Assembly: GCA_947177685.1 (NCBI GenBank)
Contig: CAMWVE010000011.1
Location: 1-64,000, forward strand
From: an uncultured Porphyromonadaceae bacterium
Lineage (GTDB): Bacteria; Bacteroidota; Bacteroidia; Bacteroidales; Muribaculaceae
Direction of reading: 5' to 3'
DNA: 64,000 nucleotides
The position numbers and the translations under genes were made by a program. The notes under the pieces were generated by a model that saw only the letters and a list, made by a program, of their open reading frames with translations, had not been told where the DNA came from and searched no databases. Below are positions 46,076-54,807 of the stretch, piece after piece; positions within the stretch are counted from its first letter, which is position 1; each line of letters begins with the position of its first letter.

Positions 46076-47364
46076 GACTCGTGGACTGCGACAATTTCTT
46101 CTGCTCGTGCGAGCGTGTGTTCCGCCCTGACCTGATGAATGTTCCGGTGGTCGTACTGAGCAACAACGACGGCTGCGTGGTGGCTCGCTCGCGCGAAGCG
46201 AAACAACTGGGGGTGCGCGAAGGTCTGCCCTACTATCAGCTGCTGGAGCAGTTTCCCTCGGCAGGGATTGTGGCGTTTTCCTCAAACTACACCCTTTATG
46301 GCGACATTTCCGGGCGGATAATGCAAATTCTGCGTCAGGAGGCGCCTGACGTCACGCAGTATTCTATCGACGAGGCGTTCCTGCACCTCGACGGCATGGA
46401 CCCCTCGAAGCTCAAACAGTGGGGCGAACGGCTGTGTGCCAAGGTGTTGCGCTACACCGGCATGCCTGTAAGCCTTGGCATAGCACCCACAAAGACTCTC
46501 GCCAAGGTGGCGAGCAAATATGCCAAGAAATATCCCGGCTACCGCAAATGCTGCATGATTGCCGACCGGCAGCAGCGCATCCGTGCGCTGGAACTGTTTC
46601 CGGTGGATGACGTGTGGGGGATAGGACGCCGCATCAGCGCCTCATTGCAGTCGCGCGGAATAACCAACGCCCTCGGTTTCGCCGGTTTGCCCCGCGAGTT
46701 TGTCCGTGCCCGATATCACCTGCCAGCCGAACAGACGTGGCGCGAACTTAACGGCGAAAATGTCATTCAACTGGAGTGCATGACCGTGACTCACAAGAAA
46801 ACCATAATGACGAGCCGCAGCTTTCCGGGGATGATCACCGATCCGGCTGACCTCAACACTCATGTGGCGAACTATGCCGCCCGTTGTGCCCGCAAGCTCC
46901 GCGCACAGCAAAGCGTATGCGCCATGCTGACAGTGTTCATCCAGTCGAACCGGTTCCGCGAAGATCTGCTGCAATATGACAATTCTGCCAGTCACACTTT
47001 CGCCACCTCTACGGCAACGACCACCGAACTCGTCAATGCAGCCGGAGCATTGCTGCGCACCATATTCCGCCCCGGAATCTATTACAAACGCGCCGGCGTC
47101 ATGGTCAGCGGCATCAGCAGCGCCGGAGCCATTCAGCCTGACCTGTTCGAGTTCGACCCCGAGGCAAGGGCACGTCAGGTTTCTGTCAGCAATGCCCTTG
47201 ACCGCATAAACGACCGGATGGGCGCTGACACAGTGGTGCTCGGCGCACAGCAATACCGACAGAAATCGGCTGACGGAAAAAGTGTAAAATTCGTAAATGC
47301 CATCCGCAGGGCGCTAAAATCGCCGGACTACACTACACGGCTCGGCACATTCAAAGTGGGCTGA
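46069..47364 (+). CDS. umuC: Y-family translesion DNA polymerase UmuC
   Basis: The 431-residue UmuC is the catalytic subunit of Pol V. The catalytic residues are visible in VGLVDCDNFFCSCERVF and in YSIDEAFLHLDG (the D-E pair). The little-finger and C-terminal UmuC domain follow, ending with the DUF4113-like SPDYTTRLGTFKV region. It overlaps umuD by 7 nt and meets the convergent tcdA with a 14-nt overlap. The gene pair forms an error-prone, damage-inducible module. Confidence 0.95.
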   Translation: MVGLVDCDNFFCSCERVFRPDLMNVPVVVLSNNDGCVVARSREAKQLGVREGLPYYQLLEQFPSAGIVAFSSNYTLYGDISGRIMQILRQEAPDVTQYSIDEAFLHLDGMDPSKLKQWGERLCAKVLRYTGMPVSLGIAPTKTLAKVASKYAKKYPGYRKCCMIADRQQRIRALELFPVDDVWGIGRRISASLQSRGITNALGFAGLPREFVRARYHLPAEQTWRELNGENVIQLECMTVTHKKTIMTSRSFPGMITDPADLNTHVANYAARCARKLRAQQSVCAMLTVFIQSNRFREDLLQYDNSASHTFATSTATTTELVNAAGALLRTIFRPGIYYKRAGVMVSGISSAGAIQPDLFEFDPEARARQVSVSNALDRINDRMGADTVVLGAQQYRQKSADGKSVKFVNAIRRALKSPDYTTRLGTFKVG

Positions 47365-48151
47365 CATCCTCGCGGCGCACCATGTCCTGCACCACAAGTC
47401 CGGCTAATGTGAAGCCGAACACAGCGGTGGTGTGTGCCACAGTGCCGTTGATGACAGCCTTTCGCGCCGTCAGGTCAACCGACTCCACATCGTCGCCACT
47501 CTTTTCAGGCTGATAGGTGTGACTGCTCTCACCTCTGTTCCGGAACAGTTCGGGGGAGTAGACGCAGAGGAATTTCTTTGCCGGAAATTCACCGCTGCGA
47601 CGGAATTTCTGACGCAACGCAGCCCCTAAAGGGCACCCGCTGACTTTCCAGAATTCTGCCACACTGATGCGTGTAGGGTCCATCTTCAGCGCCGCGCCCA
47701 TCGATGAGAACAGCGTGGCTCGTGACCGCGATGCGCACAACAGCAGCAACGCCTTGTCTTTCAGTGAGTCAATTGCATCAATGACGTAATCATAGCCGTC
47801 AAAGTCAAACCGGTCGGCAGTCGATTCGGTGTAATATTCCCTGATGGCGGTCACCTTCGCCACAGGATTGATGGCAAGGATGCGGTCTCTGACAACATCG
47901 GTCTTTACCTGCCCCACCGTACCGTCCAGAGCAGGCATCTGACGGTTGATGTTGGTTTGGTCCACGAAGTCGCAATCCACTATCGTTATGTCGGCGACTC
48001 CGCTGCGTGCAAGCGATTCGGCACACCAGCTGCCTACGCCGCCAACGCCGAAGATTATGACTCTGGCAGTTCCGAGCCTGTCCATCACACCATCGCCCAC
48101 CAGCAGACGGGTGCGGTCAAAACGGCTTTCTGTATTTGTCATCAGTGCCAT
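47351..48151 (-). CDS. tcdA: tRNA threonylcarbamoyladenosine dehydratase
   Basis: The 266-residue E1-like enzyme cyclises t6A37 of tRNA to ct6A. The nucleotide-binding motif is IIFGVGGVGSWCAESLARSG, with the adenylation aspartate in TIVDCDFVDQTNINRQ. ALRQKFRRSGEF and VEFVPAVFG-type C-terminal features (AHTTAVFGFTLAG) fit TcdA/YgdL. Its 5' end overlaps rsgA by 35 nt, or 26 nt if the fourth codon ATG (48142) is used. Confidence 0.92.
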   Translation of the reverse strand: MALMTNTESRFDRTRLLVGDGVMDRLGTARVIIFGVGGVGSWCAESLARSGVADITIVDCDFVDQTNINRQMPALDGTVGQVKTDVVRDRILAINPVAKVTAIREYYTESTADRFDFDGYDYVIDAIDSLKDKALLLLCASRSRATLFSSMGAALKMDPTRISVAEFWKVSGCPLGAALRQKFRRSGEFPAKKFLCVYSPELFRNRGESSHTYQPEKSGDDVESVDLTARKAVINGTVAHTTAVFGFTLAGLVVQDMVRREDVSPL

Positions 48152-49061
48152 CCTCCAGTATGCTCAGATATGAATTATAGCGGCTCTGCGCTATCCGCTG
48201 TTCCTCAAGCGCCTTACGCACAGCGCAGTGCGGCTCGTGGGTGTGGGTGCAGTTACCGTAGCGGCAGTCATGCCCTATGGCGAAAATCTCAGGGAAGAAA
48301 TGCGCCACCTCGTGGCGATCCATCTCAATCGTGCCGAATCCGCGCACTCCGGGAGTGTCGATGATCCATCCGTTGGAATCGCCGGGCAACCGGAACATCT
48401 CCGAGAATGTGGTGGTGTGCATGCCGGTGTCATGAGCGTCGGAAATATCGGCTGTTCTGAGGTCGAGTCCCGGAATAAGGTCGTTTATAATCGTACTCTT
48501 GCCCACCCCTGAGTTGCCACTCAACAGAGTTATTTTATCCTTCATGCGGTCACGGAGTTCATCGATGCCACGGTTCTCCAGCGCCGACACATGCACAACA
48601 TCGTAGCCGATGCTGCGGTAGAGATAGCTTATTGCATCGAGATACTCCAGCTCATCCTCCTCCGTCAGCAGGTCAATCTTGTTGATGACAATGGTTGCCG
48701 GCACCCGATAAGCCTCGGCTGTGGCAAGAAAACGGTCTATGAAAGTTGTGGAGGTCGTGGGGTGGAACAACGTAACCACCAGCATGGCGCTGTCGACATT
48801 GGCTGCAATGATGTGCGCCTCCTTGCTCAGATTGCTCGCCTTGCGGATTATGTAGTTTCTGCGCTGTTTTATGGCTGTGATGAACCCGTTGCCGTCACCG
48901 TTTTCCACACATGTCACCATGTCGCCCACAGCCACGGGATTGGTGGTGCGGATACCCTTGAGGCGGAAGTTACCTTTCACCTTGCAGTTCATCTCCTGTC
49001 CGGTCAGCATGTCACGCACCACATACCAGCTACCGGTGTTTCTGACAACTAATCCCTCCAT
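48117..49061 (-). CDS. rsgA: Ribosome small-subunit-dependent GTPase A
   Basis: The 314-residue circularly permuted GTPase aids late 30S maturation. An OB fold (1-80) precedes the GTPase: G4 INKIDLL, G1 LLSGNSGVGKSTIIN, G3 IIDTPGVRGFG. A C-terminal zinc motif (C-x4-C-x-H-x5-C, CRYGNCTHTHEPHC) is present. It follows plsC by 1 nt and overlaps tcdA strongly, so the three are probably one operon. Confidence 0.96.
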   Translation of the reverse strand: MEGLVVRNTGSWYVVRDMLTGQEMNCKVKGNFRLKGIRTTNPVAVGDMVTCVENGDGNGFITAIKQRRNYIIRKASNLSKEAHIIAANVDSAMLVVTLFHPTTSTTFIDRFLATAEAYRVPATIVINKIDLLTEEDELEYLDAISYLYRSIGYDVVHVSALENRGIDELRDRMKDKITLLSGNSGVGKSTIINDLIPGLDLRTADISDAHDTGMHTTTFSEMFRLPGDSNGWIIDTPGVRGFGTIEMDRHEVAHFFPEIFAIGHDCRYGNCTHTHEPHCAVRKALEEQRIAQSRYNSYLSILEDGTDDKYRKPF

Positions 49062-49062
49062 A

Positions 49063-49782
49063 TCACTTGCGGCTCATAGAATTTGCTACCACCTCGCGCG
49101 TTTCGCGCATCAGTCGCGCCATGTCATCATCGTTCTGCGGAGGTGCCACCGGTTGGTGAATGGTCAGCACGATTCTGCCGGGACGTGGCAATTTTGCCGT
49201 GCGGGGCATCACCTGAAACGCACCGTCGATGGTAATAGGCACAATAGGCAATCCGAATTCCTGCGACAGCAGGAAGGCACCACGCTTGAAACGCCCCACT
49301 TCGCCGGTGTAAGTGCGTGACCCCTCGGGGAATATACACAGGCTCATACCAGTCCGGAGTTCCTTCTCAGCATCAGTCATGGTGTGGCGCACACCCGACG
49401 AGCCTGACATATCCACGAAAATATGTCCCGCTTTCCGGCAGGCGTAGCCCACCAGAGGGATTTTCTCCAGACTCTTTTTCATCATCCAACGGAAGGTATG
49501 ACCCAGATAGCCATAGATGGAAAAAATATCATACGCTCCCTGATGGTTCGCCACAAAAATATAGTTCTTATCGGGGCTGATATGCTCACGTCCGCGCACT
49601 TCGACACTCACCAGCGATAATGCACAGAAAATCCGTGACCACAGATGCGCGGGGTAATATCCCCACCAGCGGTCACCGAACAGGATTGAGCCGCATGCCG
49701 TCAGCAGTGCCGTGATGATTGTGGAAACAAGCAACAGTGGCGCAGCCACAATGAAAAAATATGCGTAATAGAGAATCTTCAT
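49063..49782 (-). CDS. plsC: 1-acyl-sn-glycerol-3-phosphate acyltransferase
   Basis: The 239-residue acyltransferase makes phosphatidic acid. The catalytic H-x4-D motif is in VANHQGAYDIFS, and the substrate motif FPEGSRTYTGE is near residue 152. An N-terminal hydrophobic segment (about 5-33) anchors it to the inner membrane. A TATTTTTG box (49804-49811) is a plausible -7 element 21 nt before the ATG. It is the first gene of plsC-rsgA-tcdA. Confidence 0.9.
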   Translation of the reverse strand: MKILYYAYFFIVAAPLLLVSTIITALLTACGSILFGDRWWGYYPAHLWSRIFCALSLVSVEVRGREHISPDKNYIFVANHQGAYDIFSIYGYLGHTFRWMMKKSLEKIPLVGYACRKAGHIFVDMSGSSGVRHTMTDAEKELRTGMSLCIFPEGSRTYTGEVGRFKRGAFLLSQEFGLPIVPITIDGAFQVMPRTAKLPRPGRIVLTIHQPVAPPQNDDDMARLMRETREVVANSMSRK

Positions 49783-49866
49783 AGACTATGGATGTTATCA
49801 CTGCAAAAATACAAAATATTTTCAATAACGGAAACACTCCTGCCGGTTCTTTCCCTTAAAAACAAG

Positions 49867-49893
49867 AAAAGCCACGGGTTGAGCGTGACTTTT
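49867..49893 (-). terminator. Terminator of rpmE2
   Basis: AAAAGCCACG (49867-49876) pairs with CGTGACTTTT (49884-49893) with one mismatch around a 7-nt loop. On the minus strand it follows the rpmE2 stop by 28 nt and ends in CTTTTCTTGTTTTT. Confidence 0.75.
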
Positions 49894-49921
49894 CAATATA
49901 TCGGGTTTGTCTGTGTCAATC

Positions 49922-50176
49922 TTATTTTTTGCGACGGTTGCCATAGCGGCTCATGAACTTATCCACACGACCTGCGGTGTCGACGAGTTTCTGCTTACCG
50001 GTGAAGAAGGGGTGTGATGAGCTGGTGATTTCAAGCTTCACCAAAGGATAAGTAACGCCATCCACTTCGATGGTTTCTTTTGAAGCTACGGTTGAACGAG
50101 TGATGAAAATTTCCTCGTTTGACATATCTTTGAAAACCACTTCACGATAGTTGGAGGGATGAATATCTTTTTTCAT
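49922..50176 (-). CDS. rpmE2: Type B 50S ribosomal protein L31
   Basis: The 84-residue protein matches the type B L31 family: [21 protein letters not shown] at the start and [27 protein letters not shown] at the end. The type B form lacks the zinc-binding cysteines of type A L31, and none are seen here. It has its own promoter with a leader of about 65 nt and a terminator, so it is monocistronic. Confidence 0.97.
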   Translation of the reverse strand: MKKDIHPSNYREVVFKDMSNEEIFITRSTVASKETIEVDGVTYPLVKLEITSSSHPFFTGKQKLVDTAGRVDKFMSRYGNRRKK

Positions 50177-50245
50177 AATTTTTAATTATTTATAAATCAA
50201 CATGTTAACATTCGCGCTGGTAAGGCGCTACTTAGTAATGGCTTG

Positions 50246-50276
50246 CAAAGGTACGCATATTTCTCCAAATACCAAA
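50246..50276 (-). promoter_or_regulatory. Promoter of rpmE2
   Basis: On the minus strand TTTG (50273-50276) and TACCTTTG (50246-50253) are 19 nt apart. The leader contains a small GCGC-N7-GCGC hairpin that might serve autoregulation, which is speculative. Confidence 0.65.
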
Positions 50277-50427
50277 ACTTTAACCCACTTTTTTCAGCTC
50301 TCAGCACAAAAAAACACAAAATAAATCCATTATCCAGTATGTGTAGAAATCTTAGATTATTTTGTACTTTTGTAATCACTAACCATTAAATAAATAAAAA
50401 GAGAGTACACTATAAGTAGATATATTT

Positions 50428-51915
50428 ATGAATACTGACTCAAATATCCGCTCAAAGTTAGATAAATTTTTAAGTTTCTTCATTGAACCTATTGGAGCTA
50501 TTGTATGTTTGCTTATACAATATGGTATTGCGTGGTTAGATGAAAACTCTCTATACTTACATATCAACTACCTTGGATATTTATTTATATTTTTGTGTAT
50601 AATAAAATATCTATATCATTTACTAAAGGCAAAATCACAAAAATTGAGAAATAACAAGATAATTAAATCATGTTATTATATTATTCTCATTGGCGTTGGT
50701 TTATATCCTTTAATTCTTTTTTTTCTGAAAATCTTTTTTCCATTTTTGATGAGCCCAGTGATAAGTATGTACATTCTGTATCACACTTATATATATTTAT
50801 TTATATTACAGTCACTTACACTTGTCGGATTTTTATTTTATTGGATTTTCCGAAAACATGGCATTCATCCTATCGTGCGTATGATCTCCATAATCTTAGG
50901 GGAATTATTTCCGATTGTTGGACTTATAGGAAATATATTGATGCTAATTAATGGAAATAGTTTATTTAAAGAAGGGTGGGATGATGGAATTATACTGGAT
51001 GCATTAATTATGTCAATAGTAGTATATTCATTCTTAATATTTCCAATTTTCTTAGATAATCGAAAGTTATATGCTTTTATTCCGTTTAGAAAATATATTT
51101 TATATCTAAGTTCATTCTCAGATAGAAAAGATTTAAATGTTTGTTTATTTGAGATTGATAATAAAAGAATCCCAATCATTGAAATAGCAGAACCAACCGG
51201 GAAGGGAGCTAAGATTGAATTTAATGGATATGACTTTTATCTTCCCGGTAGAAATTGGAAACCTCAGGTTAAATACTATATAAGTAGAGCACAGTATGTA
51301 ATTTGTAAATTAGGTGTTACAGAAGGTGTGCAATGGGAAATGTTTGAAAACGACCCTTATTTATATAAATATATCTTTTTCGTAAATAATATTGAGCAAA
51401 TTTCGCTTGACACAATTGATAGCAAATATTTAAATCACGAGCTATATTTAGTTTTAAAAGAAGCACGAGTACGCTTTAACACAGGTTCAGTTTGCTTTTG
51501 CTACCATAATGGATATTGGTATTTTTCAAACCAAGTCTCAAGAATGGTAAACTGTTTTATAAAATCGGAATTTTCAGAATTTAATAATAAGTTTGAAAGT
51601 ACACTTTCAATTAATTCAAATAATAGGAATTTAGAGACACATAAATATTGGTTCACTGATATTTTTCGCTATTTGTGGAGATTTGTCAGACCTCAATCAT
51701 TAGCGAAACTATGTGGTACACCTATAGCCCTAATTTTCGTGTTAATTATGTGGATTTTCCCAATTTTATTAATATTAGGTAGCATCTTCTTTATCGCTTG
51801 CATAGGATTAAACTATATGGGAATAAATGTTCCTTGTGATAATGATCTCTCATTAGGAGGGGCAATCTTTTGTCTATTTCTTGGCATCTATTTTTTACGT
51901 GAAGAAACACGGTAA
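50428..51915 (+). CDS. AT-rich polytopic membrane protein with TIR-like cytosolic domain
   Basis: The 495-residue protein has about six N-terminal membrane helices (to about 215), a soluble domain (about 220-395), and two C-terminal helices. The soluble domain matches a widespread uncharacterised pattern: YLSSFSDRKDLNV, then a Pro/Gly loop (IAEPTGKGAK), then NWKPQVKYYISRAQYVICKLGVTEGVQWEMFE. This is the 'LRSFxD ... W..V...A..VV ... G..WE' arrangement often predicted to be TIR-like. Base composition is much more AT-rich than its neighbours. A TACTTTTG box is at 50365-50372. A membrane-tethered effector or sensor is inference. Confidence 0.6.
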   Translation: MNTDSNIRSKLDKFLSFFIEPIGAIVCLLIQYGIAWLDENSLYLHINYLGYLFIFLCIIKYLYHLLKAKSQKLRNNKIIKSCYYIILIGVGLYPLILFFLKIFFPFLMSPVISMYILYHTYIYLFILQSLTLVGFLFYWIFRKHGIHPIVRMISIILGELFPIVGLIGNILMLINGNSLFKEGWDDGIILDALIMSIVVYSFLIFPIFLDNRKLYAFIPFRKYILYLSSFSDRKDLNVCLFEIDNKRIPIIEIAEPTGKGAKIEFNGYDFYLPGRNWKPQVKYYISRAQYVICKLGVTEGVQWEMFENDPYLYKYIFFVNNIEQISLDTIDSKYLNHELYLVLKEARVRFNTGSVCFCYHNGYWYFSNQVSRMVNCFIKSEFSEFNNKFESTLSINSNNRNLETHKYWFTDIFRYLWRFVRPQSLAKLCGTPIALIFVLIMWIFPILLILGSIFFIACIGLNYMGINVPCDNDLSLGGAIFCLFLGIYFLREETR

Positions 51916-52052
51916 TCAAAGAAATTCAAATTTCTTGTCGATGACATTGACAATCAGTCACATAAACCAAAAACACACATTAATTTCCCATCTGTTTTTG
52001 ACTAATACAAAGAGAAATTAACGTTGTGGTACCGTCACCTCCCCTCGCCCCT

Positions 52053-52634
52053 TCATTCTAACCCACAGCGAAAGGTTATTAATTTGGTTTGCTCAATATA
52101 CCGGACAAGTATATCATTTTTTCTTTTTTGGGAGAATTTCCTTTTCATCTGCAGACGACGTTCCACTTTCTTGACATCTTCAGCCGGATGGAGAGTTTCA
52201 GGAGGAATGCCACGATCAAGCAGCATATTGCGGACAGCCGAGTTATTGTTAATGTGTTCACGTTCAATATTAACTTGTCCCCTAAGATCTTTTTGTTGAA
52301 CATTTACAGATGTCATTTCGGCTGCAAAATCTTTTGCTTTAACAGCTAAAGTGGAGAGAAAATCGGCTAAAGGTCGCTTTTCCGGCGCACCAACACGACG
52401 TTTCATCAACGCCGTGTTTAATCCAAACAGTGCCTGATCTCCTTTAGCAAGAATAACAGCAAAACCTTTGTTATCAATACCCCTTTCGTACAGCACTCCT
52501 GAAAGATGATGTTCGGTGTCAGCAAGTTTGGCACGTCGAGTCTGCACAGCGAAATAGTTTTGTGCAAATGCTATCTCTGGTTTACGAGGATCGCCATTTT
52601 GCGCAACCAGATAACACGCATAGCGAGTAAGCAC
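52053..52634 (-). pseudogene. dinD: Decayed DNA-damage-inducible protein D (dinD) fragment
   Basis: The readable part (LTRYACYLVAQNGDPRKPEIAFAQ, FAVQTRRAKL, ALFGLNTALMKRRVG, HPAEDVKKVERRL) is the C-terminal half of DinD. The N-terminal BRO-like half is missing: an in-frame stop lies just upstream, where the ADP-ribosylglycohydrolase gene ends. About 15-20 residues expected after QTRRAKL are also missing. Near 52147-52150 a frameshift moves the frame; the other frame gives EKEILPKKKK and a stop at 52114-52116, the expected DinD end. The current tail to 52053 is therefore spurious. Confidence 0.85.
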
Positions 52635-52660
52635 AATACACTGGGTAACAGCTGTTTCTC

Positions 52661-53785
52661 TTATATCAGATATTTTTTATCGACTGCAGCAGGTAGATGA
52701 TCCACATATCTTTCTCCGATTCGCCGGGTTACCTCACTTTTCTTGACATCGGCACAAAGGTCATCGGCTGCCGAAACAAGGATTGGTTCAATTTCAAGAT
52801 CTTTCAGATAGTAACTCGGGATAGCGGAGTAACCGAGTATGGATCCTATGAGATTTCCGGCTATTGCTCCGGTTGAATCGCTGTCACCACTGTGATTGAC
52901 CGCGCAGACAATGCAATCCTCGAAGTTATCGGTGTGACGCATTACGGAAAATATCGCTATGGCAATAGCCTCATCCCCTACCCAGCCTTCGCCTAATTCA
53001 CGAATCGCATCTGCCTCTGCCACATCGCTTTGCCCGAGTTCCAGTGCCCGACGTATGAGTCGGTCGAACGCGCGCAGTTCTCTATCATATTCAGGGAAGT
53101 ATTCACTCATCATGATAAGACCATTCACTACAATGAACGAGAAATGCAGTTGATCAACCGTTTCATCCAAGATGCAGTTCATGACGGTGGTGGCAAGCAG
53201 AGCCGAAGCAAATGTGCTTGCAATATGCTTATGGGTGATCTCTGCCGACCACCCGGCGAGATGTGCCGTAGCCGCATAGTCATAGATATGGCGATGGGCA
53301 GCATTAAATATGGCAATCGGAGCTACGCGCATCACTCCGCCACACCCTTTGGAATCGTTATCGACGCCAAAGCCATTTGAAAGATTCTCCAATGCGCTCA
53401 TGCAGGTCATGCCGGGAGCACGATGCGCCCACAATGACCTGATGTTGCTCATCCAACTGCCCGATAACGTTGCCGGATTTGAGGTCTGTGTCCGATACCA
53501 GTTCAGGTAAGCTTTCTCAATATAAGGCAAAATATCCTCTATCTTTCCCGCTTGGGTGTCAATAACTCCGTTCATCAACCCCTCGAGGGTGAACAGTGTC
53601 ATCTGGGTATCGTCGGAGAACTGCGCCACACCGTCGTGAAGTACATAACGGGTAATGCCTTTTTCTCCGAAACGTTTGCGGATTGAGTCCAAGCTCATGA
53701 ACTCCACCTCATATCCGAGGGCATCGCCTATGGCTCCGCCAACAAGTGAGCCGCGGCATTTGTCTTGCATCTGTTCTATTGTCAT
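52661..53785 (-). CDS. ADP-ribosylglycohydrolase family protein
   Basis: The 374-residue enzyme belongs to the DraG/ARH family, which removes ADP-ribose from proteins or nucleic acids. Magnesium-ligand motifs are intact: GDALGYEVEF near 20, FSDDTQMTLF near 58, and NHSGDSDSTGAIAGNLIG near 300. Its ATG lies 5 nt after the stop of the VWA remnant, and its 3' end abuts the broken dinD. In other bacteria such hydrolases travel with VWA and stress-response genes, so it may be the survivor of a larger cluster. Length is complete. Confidence 0.92.
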   Translation of the reverse strand: MTIEQMQDKCRGSLVGGAIGDALGYEVEFMSLDSIRKRFGEKGITRYVLHDGVAQFSDDTQMTLFTLEGLMNGVIDTQAGKIEDILPYIEKAYLNWYRTQTSNPATLSGSWMSNIRSLWAHRAPGMTCMSALENLSNGFGVDNDSKGCGGVMRVAPIAIFNAAHRHIYDYAATAHLAGWSAEITHKHIASTFASALLATTVMNCILDETVDQLHFSFIVVNGLIMMSEYFPEYDRELRAFDRLIRRALELGQSDVAEADAIRELGEGWVGDEAIAIAIFSVMRHTDNFEDCIVCAVNHSGDSDSTGAIAGNLIGSILGYSAIPSYYLKDLEIEPILVSAADDLCADVKKSEVTRRIGERYVDHLPAAVDKKYLI

Positions 53786-53789
53786 GATT

Positions 53790-54091
53790 CTATTTGTCGC
53801 TGTTCATCAGATAGTCTGCAATGATTTTCCAATCGGGGAAACGGCAACGATGCCAAGGCGCAAGTCGTCATTATCCTTGAAAAGACGCGGTATCAGTTCC
53901 GAAACCTCCTGACGTACGGCACCTATGTATGCAGCCATCGATCCGGTTGTGTCAAAGGCTATGACCATATCAAGCTTGCCGATGGATTTCGGAGCCGCGT
54001 CATCCATTGAATTTTCTTTCTTTATTTCTTCAGTTGTGATCTTTACCGTCTCTACCACGGTCTTAACCGTTTTTTTCTTAAAAAAACTCAT
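53790..54091 (-). pseudogene. VWA-domain protein remnant with internal deletion
   Basis: The 94-codon frame starts normally, with a basic/acidic leader and the VWA MIDAS motif DMVIAFDTTGSMAAYIGAV, then LRLGIVAV, where a VWA protein should continue for over 100 residues. Instead it stops at 53807. In another frame the same DNA reads CRFPDWKIIADYLMNSDK and stops at 53790-53792, just before the next ATG. That looks like the genuine C-terminus. An out-of-frame internal deletion joined the two ends. Confidence 0.75.
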
Positions 54092-54291
54092 ATACTTGTC
54101 TGTTAGGTTTTCAAAGTTACTAAAATTCTGTCAATCATGCAAATCCGCAATCTGATTATTCCATCACCGCCCCATTTTTTCTTATATACGAGAGCGGACA
54201 TGCTATAATTTTATCACATTGAGGAAAAAATATTACCTTTGGGGTAATGATTTTCGCAGTCCGACTGTCATATATATAAAATCACTGATCA

Positions 54292-54807
54292 ATGCGATAC
54301 TCCACCACTGAATTCGAAACCATCTACGTTAAGTGCTTCCCTGCTGCCATGCGACTGGCAGTCAGCCTTCTGCATGAGGAGGACGAGGCAAGAGATGTGG
54401 TTCAGGAGGTGTTTGTGAAATTATGGGAGTCGGATTTCAGGATTGAGAATCATGCGGCGTTTATAATAAGGGCTGTGCGCAATGCCTGCCTCAACCGAAT
54501 CAACCTGCTTGACAACCGTGAGAAAATCCGCCGAAGGCTGACCCTTGAGCCCCCTCCTGAGGACTACGACCCTGACCAACGCCATGAAGAGGTGACGCAG
54601 GCAATCAAATCACTGCTGACCTTACGCGAGCAGCAGGTGGTGGAGCAAATCTACACCCACGGGATGAGCTACAAGGAAGCATCGAAAAAGCTCGAAGTGT
54701 CAGAAGCAACAATAAACAAAAACATTGTGACAGCATTGAAAAAGCTGAGGAATCATTTTAAGAGCCCGTCCCCAATTTATGTTAAAAACAGGGTGGTCAG
54801 ACATTGA
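54292..54807 (+). CDS. ECF-type RNA polymerase sigma factor
   Basis: The 171-residue sigma factor has region 2 (FETIYVKCFPAAMRLAVSLLHEEDEARDVVQEVFVKLWE) and region 4 (LTLREQQVVEQIYTHGMSYKEASKKLEVSEATINKNIVTALKKLRNHF). There is no region 3, as in ECF sigmas. The last 14 residues (SPSPIYVKNRVVRH) come from the end of a MITE-like repeat inserted at the gene's 3' end, so the original stop has been replaced. A TACCTTTG box at 54234-54241 may be its -7 element. A membrane protein gene with anti-sigma-like layout follows. Confidence 0.9.
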   Translation: MRYSTTEFETIYVKCFPAAMRLAVSLLHEEDEARDVVQEVFVKLWESDFRIENHAAFIIRAVRNACLNRINLLDNREKIRRRLTLEPPPEDYDPDQRHEEVTQAIKSLLTLREQQVVEQIYTHGMSYKEASKKLEVSEATINKNIVTALKKLRNHFKSPSPIYVKNRVVRH

